A stretch of 64,000 bases of DNA from Bacteroidales bacterium (GTDB lineage Bacteria; Bacteroidota; Bacteroidia; Bacteroidales; F082): NCBI GenBank assembly GCA_024400395.1, contig JAKSMW010000008.1, forward strand, positions 1 to 64,000. Direction: 5' to 3'. The notes below the pieces were generated by a model. The model was not told where the DNA came from, did no database searches, and saw only the letters and a list, made by a program, of their open reading frames with translations. The position numbers and the translations under genes were made by a program. Of the stretch, positions 1-6,182 are shown in pieces; position 1 is the first letter of the stretch; each line of letters opens with the position of its first letter.

Positions 1-86
1 ACGAGTGGGGCTGGAACCCGAAGTACGACCTCGACAAGATGACCGTCGATATGATAGAGACGCTGAAGGTGAAACTGCTGAAGTAA
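1..86 (+). CDS. C-terminal fragment, probable NAD-dependent epimerase (L-threonine 3-dehydrogenase type)
   Basis: The frame from base 3 runs open to TAA at 84-86 and gives 27 residues beginning EWGWNPKYDLDKMTVDMI. A WGW-P-YDLDKMT-DM tail resembles the C-terminus of the short-chain epimerase-type L-threonine 3-dehydrogenases of Bacteroidota, which oxidise threonine to 2-amino-3-ketobutyrate. Only the tail is visible, so the family call rests on recall of that ending. The gene begins outside the window. Confidence 0.5.
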   Translation, partial: EWGWNPKYDLDKMTVDMIETLKVKLLK

Positions 87-149
87 AAAAAATAACAAAC
101 TGATTATTAACCAAACATTTTGCCTATGAGATAGACGCATTAAGCGGTA

Positions 150-360
150 TGCACATCATAGAATAAGGAAAAGCGAAGTAGCTTGCACTGGTTATTCTGA
201 AACTTGGACACTTTCAGTTAATCTACCCAGAGTAAAGCAACGGCGCTCCCGCCAACAGGCGTGGGCTTTACTCGTTGTAATTGGGTAGATTAGGTAGTCC
301 AAGACCTCAGAATAACCAATGAAGGCGAAAAAGTGCCACGCTTTTTTTGTGTGCACATCA
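150..360. other. Foldback element or structured RNA flanked by 9-bp direct repeats
   Basis: No gene lies between 87 and 444. Bases 169-345 form a long imperfect hairpin. Paired arms are 169-175/339-345, 185-189/332-336, 190-200/307-317 (GGTTATTCTGA/TCAGAATAACC), 203-209/297-303, 219-229/282-292 and 231-238/265-272. A T-run follows at 342-348. The direct repeat TGCACATCA occurs at 150-158 and 352-360, just outside the fold, as a target-site duplication would. It could be a non-autonomous foldback transposable element, or a rod-shaped RNA of about 180 nt with a terminator-like 3' end. No TAnnTTTG box was seen upstream. No transposase or reverse transcriptase is visible. Confidence 0.6.
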
Positions 361-390
361 CAATGAGACCTTCGGCACGAAAAAAATTTA

Positions 391-444
391 AATCATTTAC
401 AAAAAAACCGATGAGCCGATGGGATATAACCGGCAAAATTTAAA
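391..444 (+). repeat. Conserved leader repeat, copy A
   Basis: The block directly upstream of the 445 gene is nearly identical to blocks upstream of the genes at 977 and 1270. The common core is ACCGATG-R-Y-CGATGGGATATAACCG. Inside it, ATG at 419 opens a 9-codon frame (MGYNRQNLK) whose TGA overlaps the downstream ATG (ATGA at 445-448), suggesting translational coupling. The longer upstream half present in copies B and C is missing here. Confidence 0.75.
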
Positions 445-816
445 ATGAAAAACAAAAAATTTTTGTTAACAATTTCTATGATTTTCGCTTTTACGACTGT
501 CGTAGCAACGTTGTCTTCATTTACCACACCAAAGCAGGATGTAAAATCTGAATGTTCTCAAATCAAAGCTGATGATGATTGGATGCTGTTTAGAGAAAAT
601 GTACCATATTGTGATGTCGATACTCAAACTTGTGAGGGGTATGGATATGTTTGGGTAAATAAGGCTAATTATCAGATTGCATTTTCAATTACAAAAACAG
701 GCAAAAAATATGATTTAGCGGAATATACCGGAAAAGACGGCTATAATATGCGTTTTTGGTATAACTCGAAGTATCACTATGTAAATATCTATGTTCCGAG
801 TTCGGTGTTCAATTAA
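445..816 (+). CDS. Small exported protein, function unknown
   Basis: A 123-residue protein with an N-terminal signal sequence (KNKK, then a hydrophobic stretch to about residue 25). The mature part is rich in Tyr, Trp and Asn and carries three Cys (in SECSQ, PYCDVD and TQTCEG). I do not recognise the family. The pattern GYGYVWVN followed by aromatic-rich segments loosely resembles GYRYRWTN in the neighbour at 1270, so the two may be diverged paralogues. It is first in a row of three small exported-protein genes, each behind the same leader repeat, which suggests duplication of a gene-plus-leader unit. Low G+C compared with the housekeeping part of the window fits acquired DNA. Confidence 0.65.
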   Translation: MKNKKFLLTISMIFAFTTVVATLSSFTTPKQDVKSECSQIKADDDWMLFRENVPYCDVDTQTCEGYGYVWVNKANYQIAFSITKTGKKYDLAEYTGKDGYNMRFWYNSKYHYVNIYVPSSVFN

Positions 817-875
817 TGTTCTTATGCAGTAAAACTGTTTAAAAAACGAAGACAAACGTCAATGATATGAATCCT

Positions 876-976
876 CGAAAGTTAGACGAAATACTTTTGG
901 GTACATGTCACACTTAAACAAAATCATTTACAAAAAAACCGATGGGCCGATGGGATATAACCGGCGAAAAGAAAAA
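876..976 (+). repeat. Conserved leader repeat, copy B
   Basis: The full-length repeat starts at a GAAAGTTAGAC / ATACTTTTGG partial hairpin and continues through GTACATGTCACACT to the ACCGATG-GGATATAACC core. ATG at 905 opens a leader frame beginning MSHLNKI. In this copy the leader frame has no stop before the lipoprotein ATG at 977 and is in frame with it, so leader and gene are potentially fused. Copies A and C instead end in ATGA overlaps. Confidence 0.75.
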
Positions 977-1126
977 ATGAAAAGAAAGAGATTATTAATT
1001 CTTGCAATTGTTACAATCATCACAATGTCCTTTATGACATCTTGTGCAGTAATGAATGATCCTGATTTCCAAGAAGGATTTAGACAGGGATGGAATTCAA
1101 ACTGTGCACCAGGATATGAATACTAA
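977..1126 (+). CDS. Small putative lipoprotein, function unknown
   Basis: A 49-residue protein with a basic start (MKRKR), a hydrophobic segment and a lipobox ending in SFMTSC at about residue 22, followed by a very short mature part with DFQEGFRQGWN. Start 977 was chosen over the in-frame ATG at 905 because it restores a canonical lipoprotein signal peptide and because the 905-976 stretch is the repeated leader. If 905 were used the protein would be 73 residues with an internal signal. It probably sits on the inner leaflet of the outer membrane. No family recognised; short DF-EGF-GW lipoproteins occur elsewhere in Bacteroidales. Confidence 0.6.
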   Translation: MKRKRLLILAIVTIITMSFMTSCAVMNDPDFQEGFRQGWNSNCAPGYEY

Positions 1127-1169
1127 AAATTGGATTGTAAAAACAAAAGTTATCTGTGACATGCACTTC

Positions 1170-1269
1170 AAAAGTTAGATAAAAAACTTTTGGGGTACAT
1201 GTCACACTCAAACAAAATCAATTACAAAAAAACCGATGAGTCGATGGGATATAACCGACAAAAATTAAA
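1170..1269 (+). repeat. Conserved leader repeat, copy C
   Basis: Nearly identical to copy B. The hairpin is better preserved here: GTGACATGCAC at 1156-1166 can pair with GTACATGTCAC at 1195-1205, enclosing AAAAGTT/AACTTTT. The rest runs through the ACCGATG-GGATATAACC core to the start codon at 1270. Strong DNA identity, not only protein-level similarity, indicates recent duplication or selection on the nucleic acid. Confidence 0.75.
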
Positions 1270-1273
1270 ATGA
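1199..1273 (+). CDS. Possible leader peptide in repeat copy C
   Basis: An ATG-initiated frame of 24 codons (MSHSNKINYKKTDESMGYNR, then QKLK) ends in TGA at 1271-1273, overlapping the ATG of the next gene at 1270 (ATGA). The same frame occurs in copy B, where it stays open, and its 3' half occurs in copy A, so the reading frame is partly conserved. This suggests a translated leader coupled to the downstream gene, but it may be only an incidental reading of a conserved RNA element. Confidence 0.3.
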   Translation: MSHSNKINYKKTDESMGYNRQKLK

Positions 1274-1662
1274 AAAAAATCTATTATGTTTTATTTACAG
1301 CTGTCATGGCATTTGGAATGCTGATTTCTACAGCTTTTGCTGCATCTAATTCAGACAATGCTTATTCAACACAACAACAAAAAGATGAATTAACCATCGG
1401 TTGCGGTGCTATCTACAATGTTGCTGTTTACGAATTAAAACAAGGATCTGGAACACTTACTATCAAAAAAACCATAAATGCTGAATACGATGATGAAACC
1501 GATGAAATAATAATCAACGGATATAGATATAGATGGACTAATAATCCATACTATGGAAAATCAGAATACGGAAAAGCTGCACATTATAAATATATTGTAG
1601 CTGGAAAGTACTATTTCAATTGGGAATACCAAGGAAATGGTAGATTTAGAGAAGAATTGTAA
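1270..1662 (+). CDS. Small exported protein, function unknown
   Basis: A 130-residue protein with a clear signal peptide (MKKIYYVLFTAVMAFGMLIS, then TAFAA with probable cleavage after AFA near residue 24). The mature protein is predicted to be mainly beta, with many Tyr and Asn (GYRYRWTNNPYYG, GKYYFNWEYQGNG). No known domain is recognised. The aromatic spacing recalls the gene at 445. It is last in the three-gene array and is followed at 20 bases by a strong intrinsic terminator, so the array probably ends here as a transcription unit. Confidence 0.65.
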   Translation: MKKIYYVLFTAVMAFGMLISTAFAASNSDNAYSTQQQKDELTIGCGAIYNVAVYELKQGSGTLTIKKTINAEYDDETDEIIINGYRYRWTNNPYYGKSEYGKAAHYKYIVAGKYYFNWEYQGNGRFREEL

Positions 1663-1681
1663 AAACAAACATCACGTTTTG

Positions 1682-1719
1682 AATCAAAGCGTGTCAATGA
1701 CACGCTTTGATTTTTTTTT
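1682..1719 (+). terminator. Intrinsic terminator after the small exported-protein array
   Basis: A perfect 14-bp stem (1682-1695 with 1699-1712, core AAAGCGTGTC/GACACGCTTT) with a 3-base loop runs straight into a T-run ending at 1719. Confidence 0.9.
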
Positions 1720-1722
1720 GCA

Positions 1723-1748
1723 AAATATTCACAAATTTGTGAATATTT
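1723..1748. promoter_or_regulatory. 26-bp perfect palindromic operator
   Basis: Bases 1723-1748 are a perfect inverted repeat centred on ACAAATTTGT with outer arms AAATATTC/GAATATTT. It overlaps the presumed -33 region of the promoter for the truncated antitoxin at 1791. This is the usual position for a HigA-type autorepressor operator. Binding by any protein is inferred. Confidence 0.7.
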
Positions 1749-1769
1749 ATTTTAATCTTTATACCTTCG
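1736..1769 (+). promoter_or_regulatory. Bacteroidota-type promoter for the truncated antitoxin
   Basis: TTTG at 1736-1739 and TACCTTCG at 1762-1769 (consensus TAnnTTTG with one mismatch) are separated by about 22 bases. ATG follows at 1791. Confidence 0.5.
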
Positions 1770-1790
1770 CGCCGAAACAAGACAAATACC

Positions 1791-1925
1791 ATGGAAGCAA
1801 ATAAACTTGAGCCGTTCATCCCAACCCACCCCGGTGAAATCATCAAAGATGAAATAGAATATCGCGGTATTTCGCAACGTGCATTGGCAATGCAAATCGG
1901 AGTGTCATATACTGTCATCTCCTAA
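1791..1925 (+). pseudogene. Truncated HigA-type XRE antitoxin
   Basis: ATG at 1791 opens 44 codons reading PTHPGEIIKDEIEYRGISQR, then ALAMQIGVSYTVIS, and a TAA at 1923. HPGEI--DE-E-RGISQ--LA--IGVS is the N-terminal helix-turn-helix signature of HigA/VapI-family antitoxins, which are normally about 90-110 residues. The protein stops inside the recognition helix region, so it lacks the end of the DNA-binding domain and the dimer interface. No continuation was recognised downstream. The promoter and palindromic operator upstream remain intact. An intact but different toxin-antitoxin pair lies 130 bases downstream, suggesting replacement at a toxin-antitoxin hotspot. Confidence 0.75.
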
Positions 1926-2052
1926 TTTTAGGTTGACTGTTTTTTGTCTTTGTTCCCTGTTTGTGTTGTCTCGGTTAGCCGTTTTCAGTTTTTATCGGAC
2001 GATAATATAAAAAATAATTTTTAAAATATATCTTTTTATGAAACTAATTCGT

Positions 2053-2060
2053 TACCTTTG
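2053..2060 (+). promoter_or_regulatory. -7 box of the higBA promoter
   Basis: TACCTTTG matches TAnnTTTG exactly, 25 bases upstream of ATG 2085, in an AT-rich stretch. Its position argues against the alternative TTG start at 2058, which would lie inside the promoter. Confidence 0.65.
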
Positions 2061-2084
2061 CAATCTGGAAACTACAACGCACTT

Positions 2085-2417
2085 ATGGAACGAATTTTAA
2101 TATATTCAACTGAATATCAAGCTTTTGAACAGAGTACGAATGAACGGGTACGCGAGAAATTGCACTACGCCTCTGTTATTTTAGAAACAATGCCACTCAT
2201 ATCAAGTCGATTCGTGAAAAAATTAGTCAACACTGATTTTTACGAATTACGAATAAAGGTTGACAATGAGATTCGGGTGATTTTGTTTTCAGCTGATAGT
2301 CCAAATATCAATTTGTCCAAAACCGTAGTATTCTTAAATGGTTTTATTAAGAAAGATACGAAAGATTACAAAAAGCAGATAGAAATAGCAACAAACATAT
2401 TAAGGAGAGTATTATGA
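2085..2417 (+). CDS. higB: HigB-like toxin (RelE/ParE superfamily, phage Gp49-like)
   Basis: A 110-residue protein. The conserved core of the Gp49/HigB family is visible: ELRIKVDNEIRVILF (beta-strands with the conserved Arg), then VVFLNGFIKKDTKDYKKQIE. Members are ribosome-dependent mRNA endonucleases held inactive by an XRE-family antitoxin. Start 2085 (MERILIY) fits the family length; the upstream TTG overlaps the promoter. Its stop overlaps the antitoxin start (ATGA at 2414-2417) with AGGAG at 2403-2407 as ribosome site, so the two are translationally coupled. The toxin-first order is typical of HigBA. Confidence 0.85.
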   Translation: MERILIYSTEYQAFEQSTNERVREKLHYASVILETMPLISSRFVKKLVNTDFYELRIKVDNEIRVILFSADSPNINLSKTVVFLNGFIKKDTKDYKKQIEIATNILRRVL

Positions 2418-2764
2418 GAAACTTGAATGAAGAAGAGATTCAAAAATTGAGAAAATTTGATTTTTCGAAGGCGAAAGGTTTTGTCGAAGCAGAAGATGTT
2501 TTGTCGAAAGAGATTGGAGTGCAAGGGAGCGAGCGTCGCAATGAGTTCAATGCCAAAGCGCAAGCCTGGTATTACGGAGAAATTCTTCGCGACAGACGCA
2601 AATCACTTCAACTCACCCAACAGGATCTTGCAGAACGCATCGGCAAAGAACGCACATACATAAGCCGCATCGAGAAAGGCGAGACCGACATGCAGTTATC
2701 GTCCTTTCTACAAATTGCGGAAGCATTAAATCTGAAGATCCGATTGGAAGCTGTAATGGTGTAA
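2414..2764 (+). CDS. higA: HigA-like antitoxin, XRE family
   Basis: A 116-residue protein. The C-terminal half holds a helix-turn-helix of the XRE type (LTQQDLAERIGKERTYISRI, then EKGETDMQLSSFLQIAEALN). The N-terminal part (EEEIQKLRKFDFSKAKGFVE) is probably the toxin-neutralising segment. It begins inside the toxin stop codon. By analogy with the family it should bind HigB and repress the operon promoter. No clear palindrome was recognised at this promoter, unlike at the remnant's promoter at 1723. The gene ends 19 bases before the convergent DUF2147 gene. Confidence 0.85.
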   Translation: MRNLNEEEIQKLRKFDFSKAKGFVEAEDVLSKEIGVQGSERRNEFNAKAQAWYYGEILRDRRKSLQLTQQDLAERIGKERTYISRIEKGETDMQLSSFLQIAEALNLKIRLEAVMV

Positions 2765-2783
2765 CAAATTGTTTTTCGACCGT

Positions 2784-3191
2784 TCACCTGACCCACGTCT
2801 GCGACCTGCCAAGCATTCCGGCCTTGTCGAGCGAGCCACGCAACGTGATGGTGTTGTCTTTCTTGTTATAAGAAATCTTTGCGTAATAAGTCTTCTGACT
2901 TTCAGGATCATACACGGTGCCACCCTTGAGAGTGCCTTTTTCGTCCTTCATGTCCTTGATAATCACAAGTCCCACATATTGAGGGTCGAAAATCTCCTTG
3001 CCATCCTTGTAGCAGTGAATGGTTTTCCCGCAATAGGAATTTGTGGCATCGTCAAAATAAATTGAAACAACACCTTTCGTCTCGCCCGTCTTGTCATCGA
3101 CAGTGCGCCATTCACCGAGAATCTTGTCAACCTGTGCATTGGAAACCAATGCAATAAGCAATAACATTGCCGTAAATAATACCTTTTTCAT
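2784..3191 (-). CDS. Exported DUF2147 family protein
   Basis: A 135-residue protein with signal peptide MKKVLFTAMLLLIALVSNAQ (cleavage near residue 19-20). The mature part starts with the family pattern DKILGEWRTVDDKTGETKG and ends with TITLRGSLDKAGMLGRSQTW, matching DUF2147 (lipocalin-like fold), common as a single-domain periplasmic protein in Bacteroidota. The biochemical function is not known. It lies between the convergent antitoxin gene and purN, with a low-complexity spacer upstream. Confidence 0.85.
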   Translation of the reverse strand: MKKVLFTAMLLLIALVSNAQVDKILGEWRTVDDKTGETKGVVSIYFDDATNSYCGKTIHCYKDGKEIFDPQYVGLVIIKDMKDEKGTLKGGTVYDPESQKTYYAKISYNKKDNTITLRGSLDKAGMLGRSQTWVR

Positions 3192-3240
3192 TTTTTAAAC
3201 TTTTAACTTTACAACTTTACAAACTTTATAAACTTTACAA
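3192..3240. repeat. Low-complexity AAAGTTTATAA-type spacer repeat
   Basis: Short units of TTTACAAACTT, TTTATAAACTT and TTTTAACTT follow each other between the DUF2147 start and the purN stop. The last bases of purN (codons KSL and stop) are formed by the repeat. The same family recurs at 29007-29036 and 29535-29580. Confidence 0.7.
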
Positions 3241-3855
3241 ACTTTTCAGCAATTCTTCAATGACAACCGGAAAATAATCTTTTTCCAAAATATGAATCTT
3301 CGCTGCGACATCTTCGGCCGTGTCGGTTTCCGAAAGCTCGACCGATTTCTGGAAAATGATGTCGCCGCTGTCGTAACGTTCATTCACATAATGTATTGTG
3401 ATGCCCGACTCTTTTTCATGATGCGCCACGACAGCCTCGTGGACATGATGGCCGTAGAAGCCTTTTCCGCCATATTTCGGCAACAACGCCGGATGAATGT
3501 TAATAATCTTCCCCGGAAAAGCATCAAGAAGATGCTGCGGGATGAGCCAAAGGAAGCCGGCAAGCACAATCAAATCGACATCAAGCGATTTTAGATATTC
3601 TGAAAATGCTTTATCTTGAAAATCAAACGTTTGCGAAACTTCATACTGACTTTGCAACTCAAAATCGTGGATTTTCGCCTTTGAATTGAGCATGACCAAC
3701 GGAATGCCAAGATTCTTCGCCCTGACATTGGCGTAAGCGTCTTTGTTGTTGCTGACAACACAAACGATTTTCACCTCCGGATTCGGAGCGAAATATTCGG
3801 CGATCTGTTGTAAGTTGGTGCCGCCGCCCGATACAAATATTGCAAGTTTCTTCAT
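3235..3855 (-). CDS. purN: Phosphoribosylglycinamide formyltransferase
   Basis: A 206-residue protein, the usual PurN length. It transfers formyl from 10-formyl-THF to GAR, the third step of purine synthesis, in the cytoplasm. The N-terminal KLAIFVSGGGTNLQQIAEYF carries the phosphate-binding loop. Catalytic IINIHPALLPKYGG (Asn-His pair) and YDSGDIIFQK with the conserved Asp are present. An insertion around residues 65-80 (SQYEVSQTFDFQDKAFSEY) agrees with Bacteroidota PurN. The reading frame ends in the adjacent spacer repeat. It starts 28 bases downstream of the stop of the large exported protein and may be co-transcribed with it. Confidence 0.95.
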   Translation of the reverse strand: MKKLAIFVSGGGTNLQQIAEYFAPNPEVKIVCVVSNNKDAYANVRAKNLGIPLVMLNSKAKIHDFELQSQYEVSQTFDFQDKAFSEYLKSLDVDLIVLAGFLWLIPQHLLDAFPGKIINIHPALLPKYGGKGFYGHHVHEAVVAHHEKESGITIHYVNERYDSGDIIFQKSVELSETDTAEDVAAKIHILEKDYFPVVIEELLKSL

Positions 3856-3883
3856 TTTTACAAAATTAACTATTTAACTTATT

Positions 3884-6169
3884 CTATCTCACATCTTTCA
3901 TCTCTACTCTCTTGATTTTCAATTCTTCCCTCGGATTCAGGTCAAAAAAGATGATATGTTCTCCTTTTGAAATCCGCGTTTCAAAATCCTTGTTTTCGAT
4001 TTCCATCTCCGACTTTGAGATGAGCGAAAACCCTTTCACAACATCCGGATTATTGTTTTTCAAAACAACATTCCCGTCATTATCATAATGATATTCAATA
4101 TTTTGAAGTTGTTCTTGATAAAACATGTACTTATCAATTGTGGTCGGGAGCATCAATTTCTCTTCACGAAGTTTTGCAATCCGTTCGAGAGCCTGATTGA
4201 AATCGGGTTTTGCGACAGCCTTTCCGTTTTCCATATCCCAGAAGCCGCGGAATGTCTCGACCCACGCCGGATAAGTGTGCAGGATGAGAACCGAACGGCT
4301 CTCGACTACTTTCATCAGCCTTTCCTTATTGAAATAATAATTCCACGAATCGCCAGGCTCCGTTGTGTATTCCGTTGACCAAAGCAGGAAATCCGGCTCA
4401 TCTGGAAGCCGCATCACCCTCGGTTTCGGAAACGCATCGCTGAAAAACGGATATGGCCTTTGTAAATGATTATCAAACAGATAGTTATCAAAAGGTTTCA
4501 GTTCTTCATACGCCGCATTCCAAGGATATTTCACGCCATTTTTCCGCCAAAGGTTACATATATAATAAGGTGATGACTTGTCAAGCCCATCACAGACGAT
4601 ATTCTCACGGTTATTTTCTGAAGAGTTGTTGTATCCATGATCAATCCATGAAGGCGAGCCGAAATTTTCCTTCATAAAAGCTAGAGCCTCCGAAAGATTT
4701 GAAGCCGTCGTCGTATATTGTTCAGGAGTGTGCAGACAAATGTCAAAACCTTTGTTTTTCAATTGTTTAAGGAAATCAAAGAGCAAAGAATCCGTCGTTA
4801 TTGTAGAATGAAAATCTGGAAATTCGGAGTTTTTCACGACGTTTCTTACGCTGTCGGGGTTGCAGTAGAAAACGCTTTTTGTCACGGGAATGTCGTAATA
4901 AGCGAAGCCACCGACCGCACTGTCGGCGCAGCTGACATCCTCGCTTCCGAAACACACGGCGCGATGGGTGCGAATATCTGTCCAGTCGGCATGTTCGGTG
5001 AAAATAATCGAAGATTCAAAACCGTCCCAAACCGGCATAATCCTCGGTAAATCAACAGGTTGCGTTACACTTAAGACGAAAGACGCTTTGACGACATCGC
5101 CTTTTTTAACCTCACGCATCGACTTGTCAACGAAATAATCAGAAGTGTCGTCATCAAACGGAAAATGCACGAAAGGATAATCTTTCTCATAATCCAGATT
5201 CAAAAAGACCAATCTGTTTCTCGCGTCAAGCTGTGTTGATGACAATTCATCGGGATGATAAAAATTCAATTGTTTCTCATTGATTTTCAAAGAGAAACCT
5301 TCTTGATCGAGATAATATTCACCTTCACGGAGTGAATCTTTCACGACCCGCATGTAATCGTCGAAAACCTCAAATTCGCCGTATCTGAAAGGCAGCATCA
5401 TCGCGAGCCTTTCGATTTTTACATCTTTCTTGAATTCCGTTTCCAATTCAATCCTGACATCAGGATTTTCTTTGAAAAACGTCATTTTCATTCTTGTCGA
5501 TGAAAATTCATTCTCGTTTTCAAAAACAGTAAAGACCGAATCGTCAGTTTTTTCAAATGACTTCTTTTTCCATTCAGACGATTGATTTTCAACGTATTGA
5601 CCATCACAATATCCTCGAAGCAACATCGTCAGAGGTCGTGTGAGAATGTTATTTTTTTCATCTGAAAGAACAACATTTTTTTCTTTTCTTGAAAAAAGAA
5701 TTTTAAGATCGCCAACGCCGTCAAGTTCAGGCAGATATTTCATCGAACAAGGATACTTCGGTAAATCCACCTTTGGCACAAACGACGGAAACTCAACAAA
5801 ATCAACATTATACGTCAAGCTGTCGATTGACAGAATTTCCAAATTCGGATTGTATGCGTAGCATTTTATAATTCCGTCTTCAAAAATATCGCAAGGAATC
5901 ATAATTTTTTTTGAGAAGACAGGCACGACAGGGAATGACTGCCACAAGGTAGGAGTTCCACCTTTTGTGGCAGTCACCGCATATTTTGCATACGTGTTTT
6001 CAATGCAATCGGCATGGAAGCTCACGGAGAGTTCCATTGTTTTTCCGTGAAATGACGGGGCATCTTCTATGGTGAACCCGCCGAGGTACATCTCTTGCGC
6101 TGCGGTTTTTCCGAAAGAAAGCATCATGACCGTTGCAAAAAATGCGAATATCCTCGGCAACCTCATCAT
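3884..6169 (-). CDS. Large exported protein, possibly polysaccharide deacetylase-like
   Basis: A 761-residue protein. The N-terminus has a signal peptide (MRLPRIFAFFATVMMLSFGK, cleavage near AAAQ). Residues of about 30-380 look all-beta. From about 390 on there are stretches such as IIFTEHADWTDIRTHRAVCF, GFDICLHTPEQYT, and SWIDHGYNN with VLILHTYPAWVE towards the end. The spacing of Asp/His-bearing strands is reminiscent of NodB-like deacetylase barrels, but the canonical TFDDG motif was not seen, so this is tentative. It follows ftsZ by 13 bases and may be read through from the dcw operon, with purN behind it. Function unknown. Confidence 0.6.
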   Translation of the reverse strand: MMRLPRIFAFFATVMMLSFGKTAAQEMYLGGFTIEDAPSFHGKTMELSVSFHADCIENTYAKYAVTATKGGTPTLWQSFPVVPVFSKKIMIPCDIFEDGIIKCYAYNPNLEILSIDSLTYNVDFVEFPSFVPKVDLPKYPCSMKYLPELDGVGDLKILFSRKEKNVVLSDEKNNILTRPLTMLLRGYCDGQYVENQSSEWKKKSFEKTDDSVFTVFENENEFSSTRMKMTFFKENPDVRIELETEFKKDVKIERLAMMLPFRYGEFEVFDDYMRVVKDSLREGEYYLDQEGFSLKINEKQLNFYHPDELSSTQLDARNRLVFLNLDYEKDYPFVHFPFDDDTSDYFVDKSMREVKKGDVVKASFVLSVTQPVDLPRIMPVWDGFESSIIFTEHADWTDIRTHRAVCFGSEDVSCADSAVGGFAYYDIPVTKSVFYCNPDSVRNVVKNSEFPDFHSTITTDSLLFDFLKQLKNKGFDICLHTPEQYTTTASNLSEALAFMKENFGSPSWIDHGYNNSSENNRENIVCDGLDKSSPYYICNLWRKNGVKYPWNAAYEELKPFDNYLFDNHLQRPYPFFSDAFPKPRVMRLPDEPDFLLWSTEYTTEPGDSWNYYFNKERLMKVVESRSVLILHTYPAWVETFRGFWDMENGKAVAKPDFNQALERIAKLREEKLMLPTTIDKYMFYQEQLQNIEYHYDNDGNVVLKNNNPDVVKGFSLISKSEMEIENKDFETRISKGEHIIFFDLNPREELKIKRVEMKDVR

Positions 6170-6182
6170 ATCATTTCATTAA

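Noticed and set aside
169-345. Retron non-coding RNA (TAGC next to a long hairpin)
   Set aside because: No reverse transcriptase is present on either side within the window, and the a1/a2 layout is not convincing.
876-1180. Integron cassette array (GTTAGAC/GTTAGAT match the attC core GTTRRRY)
   Set aside because: No RYYYAAC partner site was found at the expected distance, the repeats lie before rather than after genes in a leader-like position, and no integrase is visible.
1694-1918. 74-codon minus-strand frame over the HigA remnant
   Set aside because: It covers the terminator, operator and the antisense of a clear HigA N-terminus and has no family match of its own.
2058-2084. Longer HigB starting at TTG 2058
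   Set aside because: The start would lie inside the -7 box TACCTTTG; ATG 2085 gives the family length.
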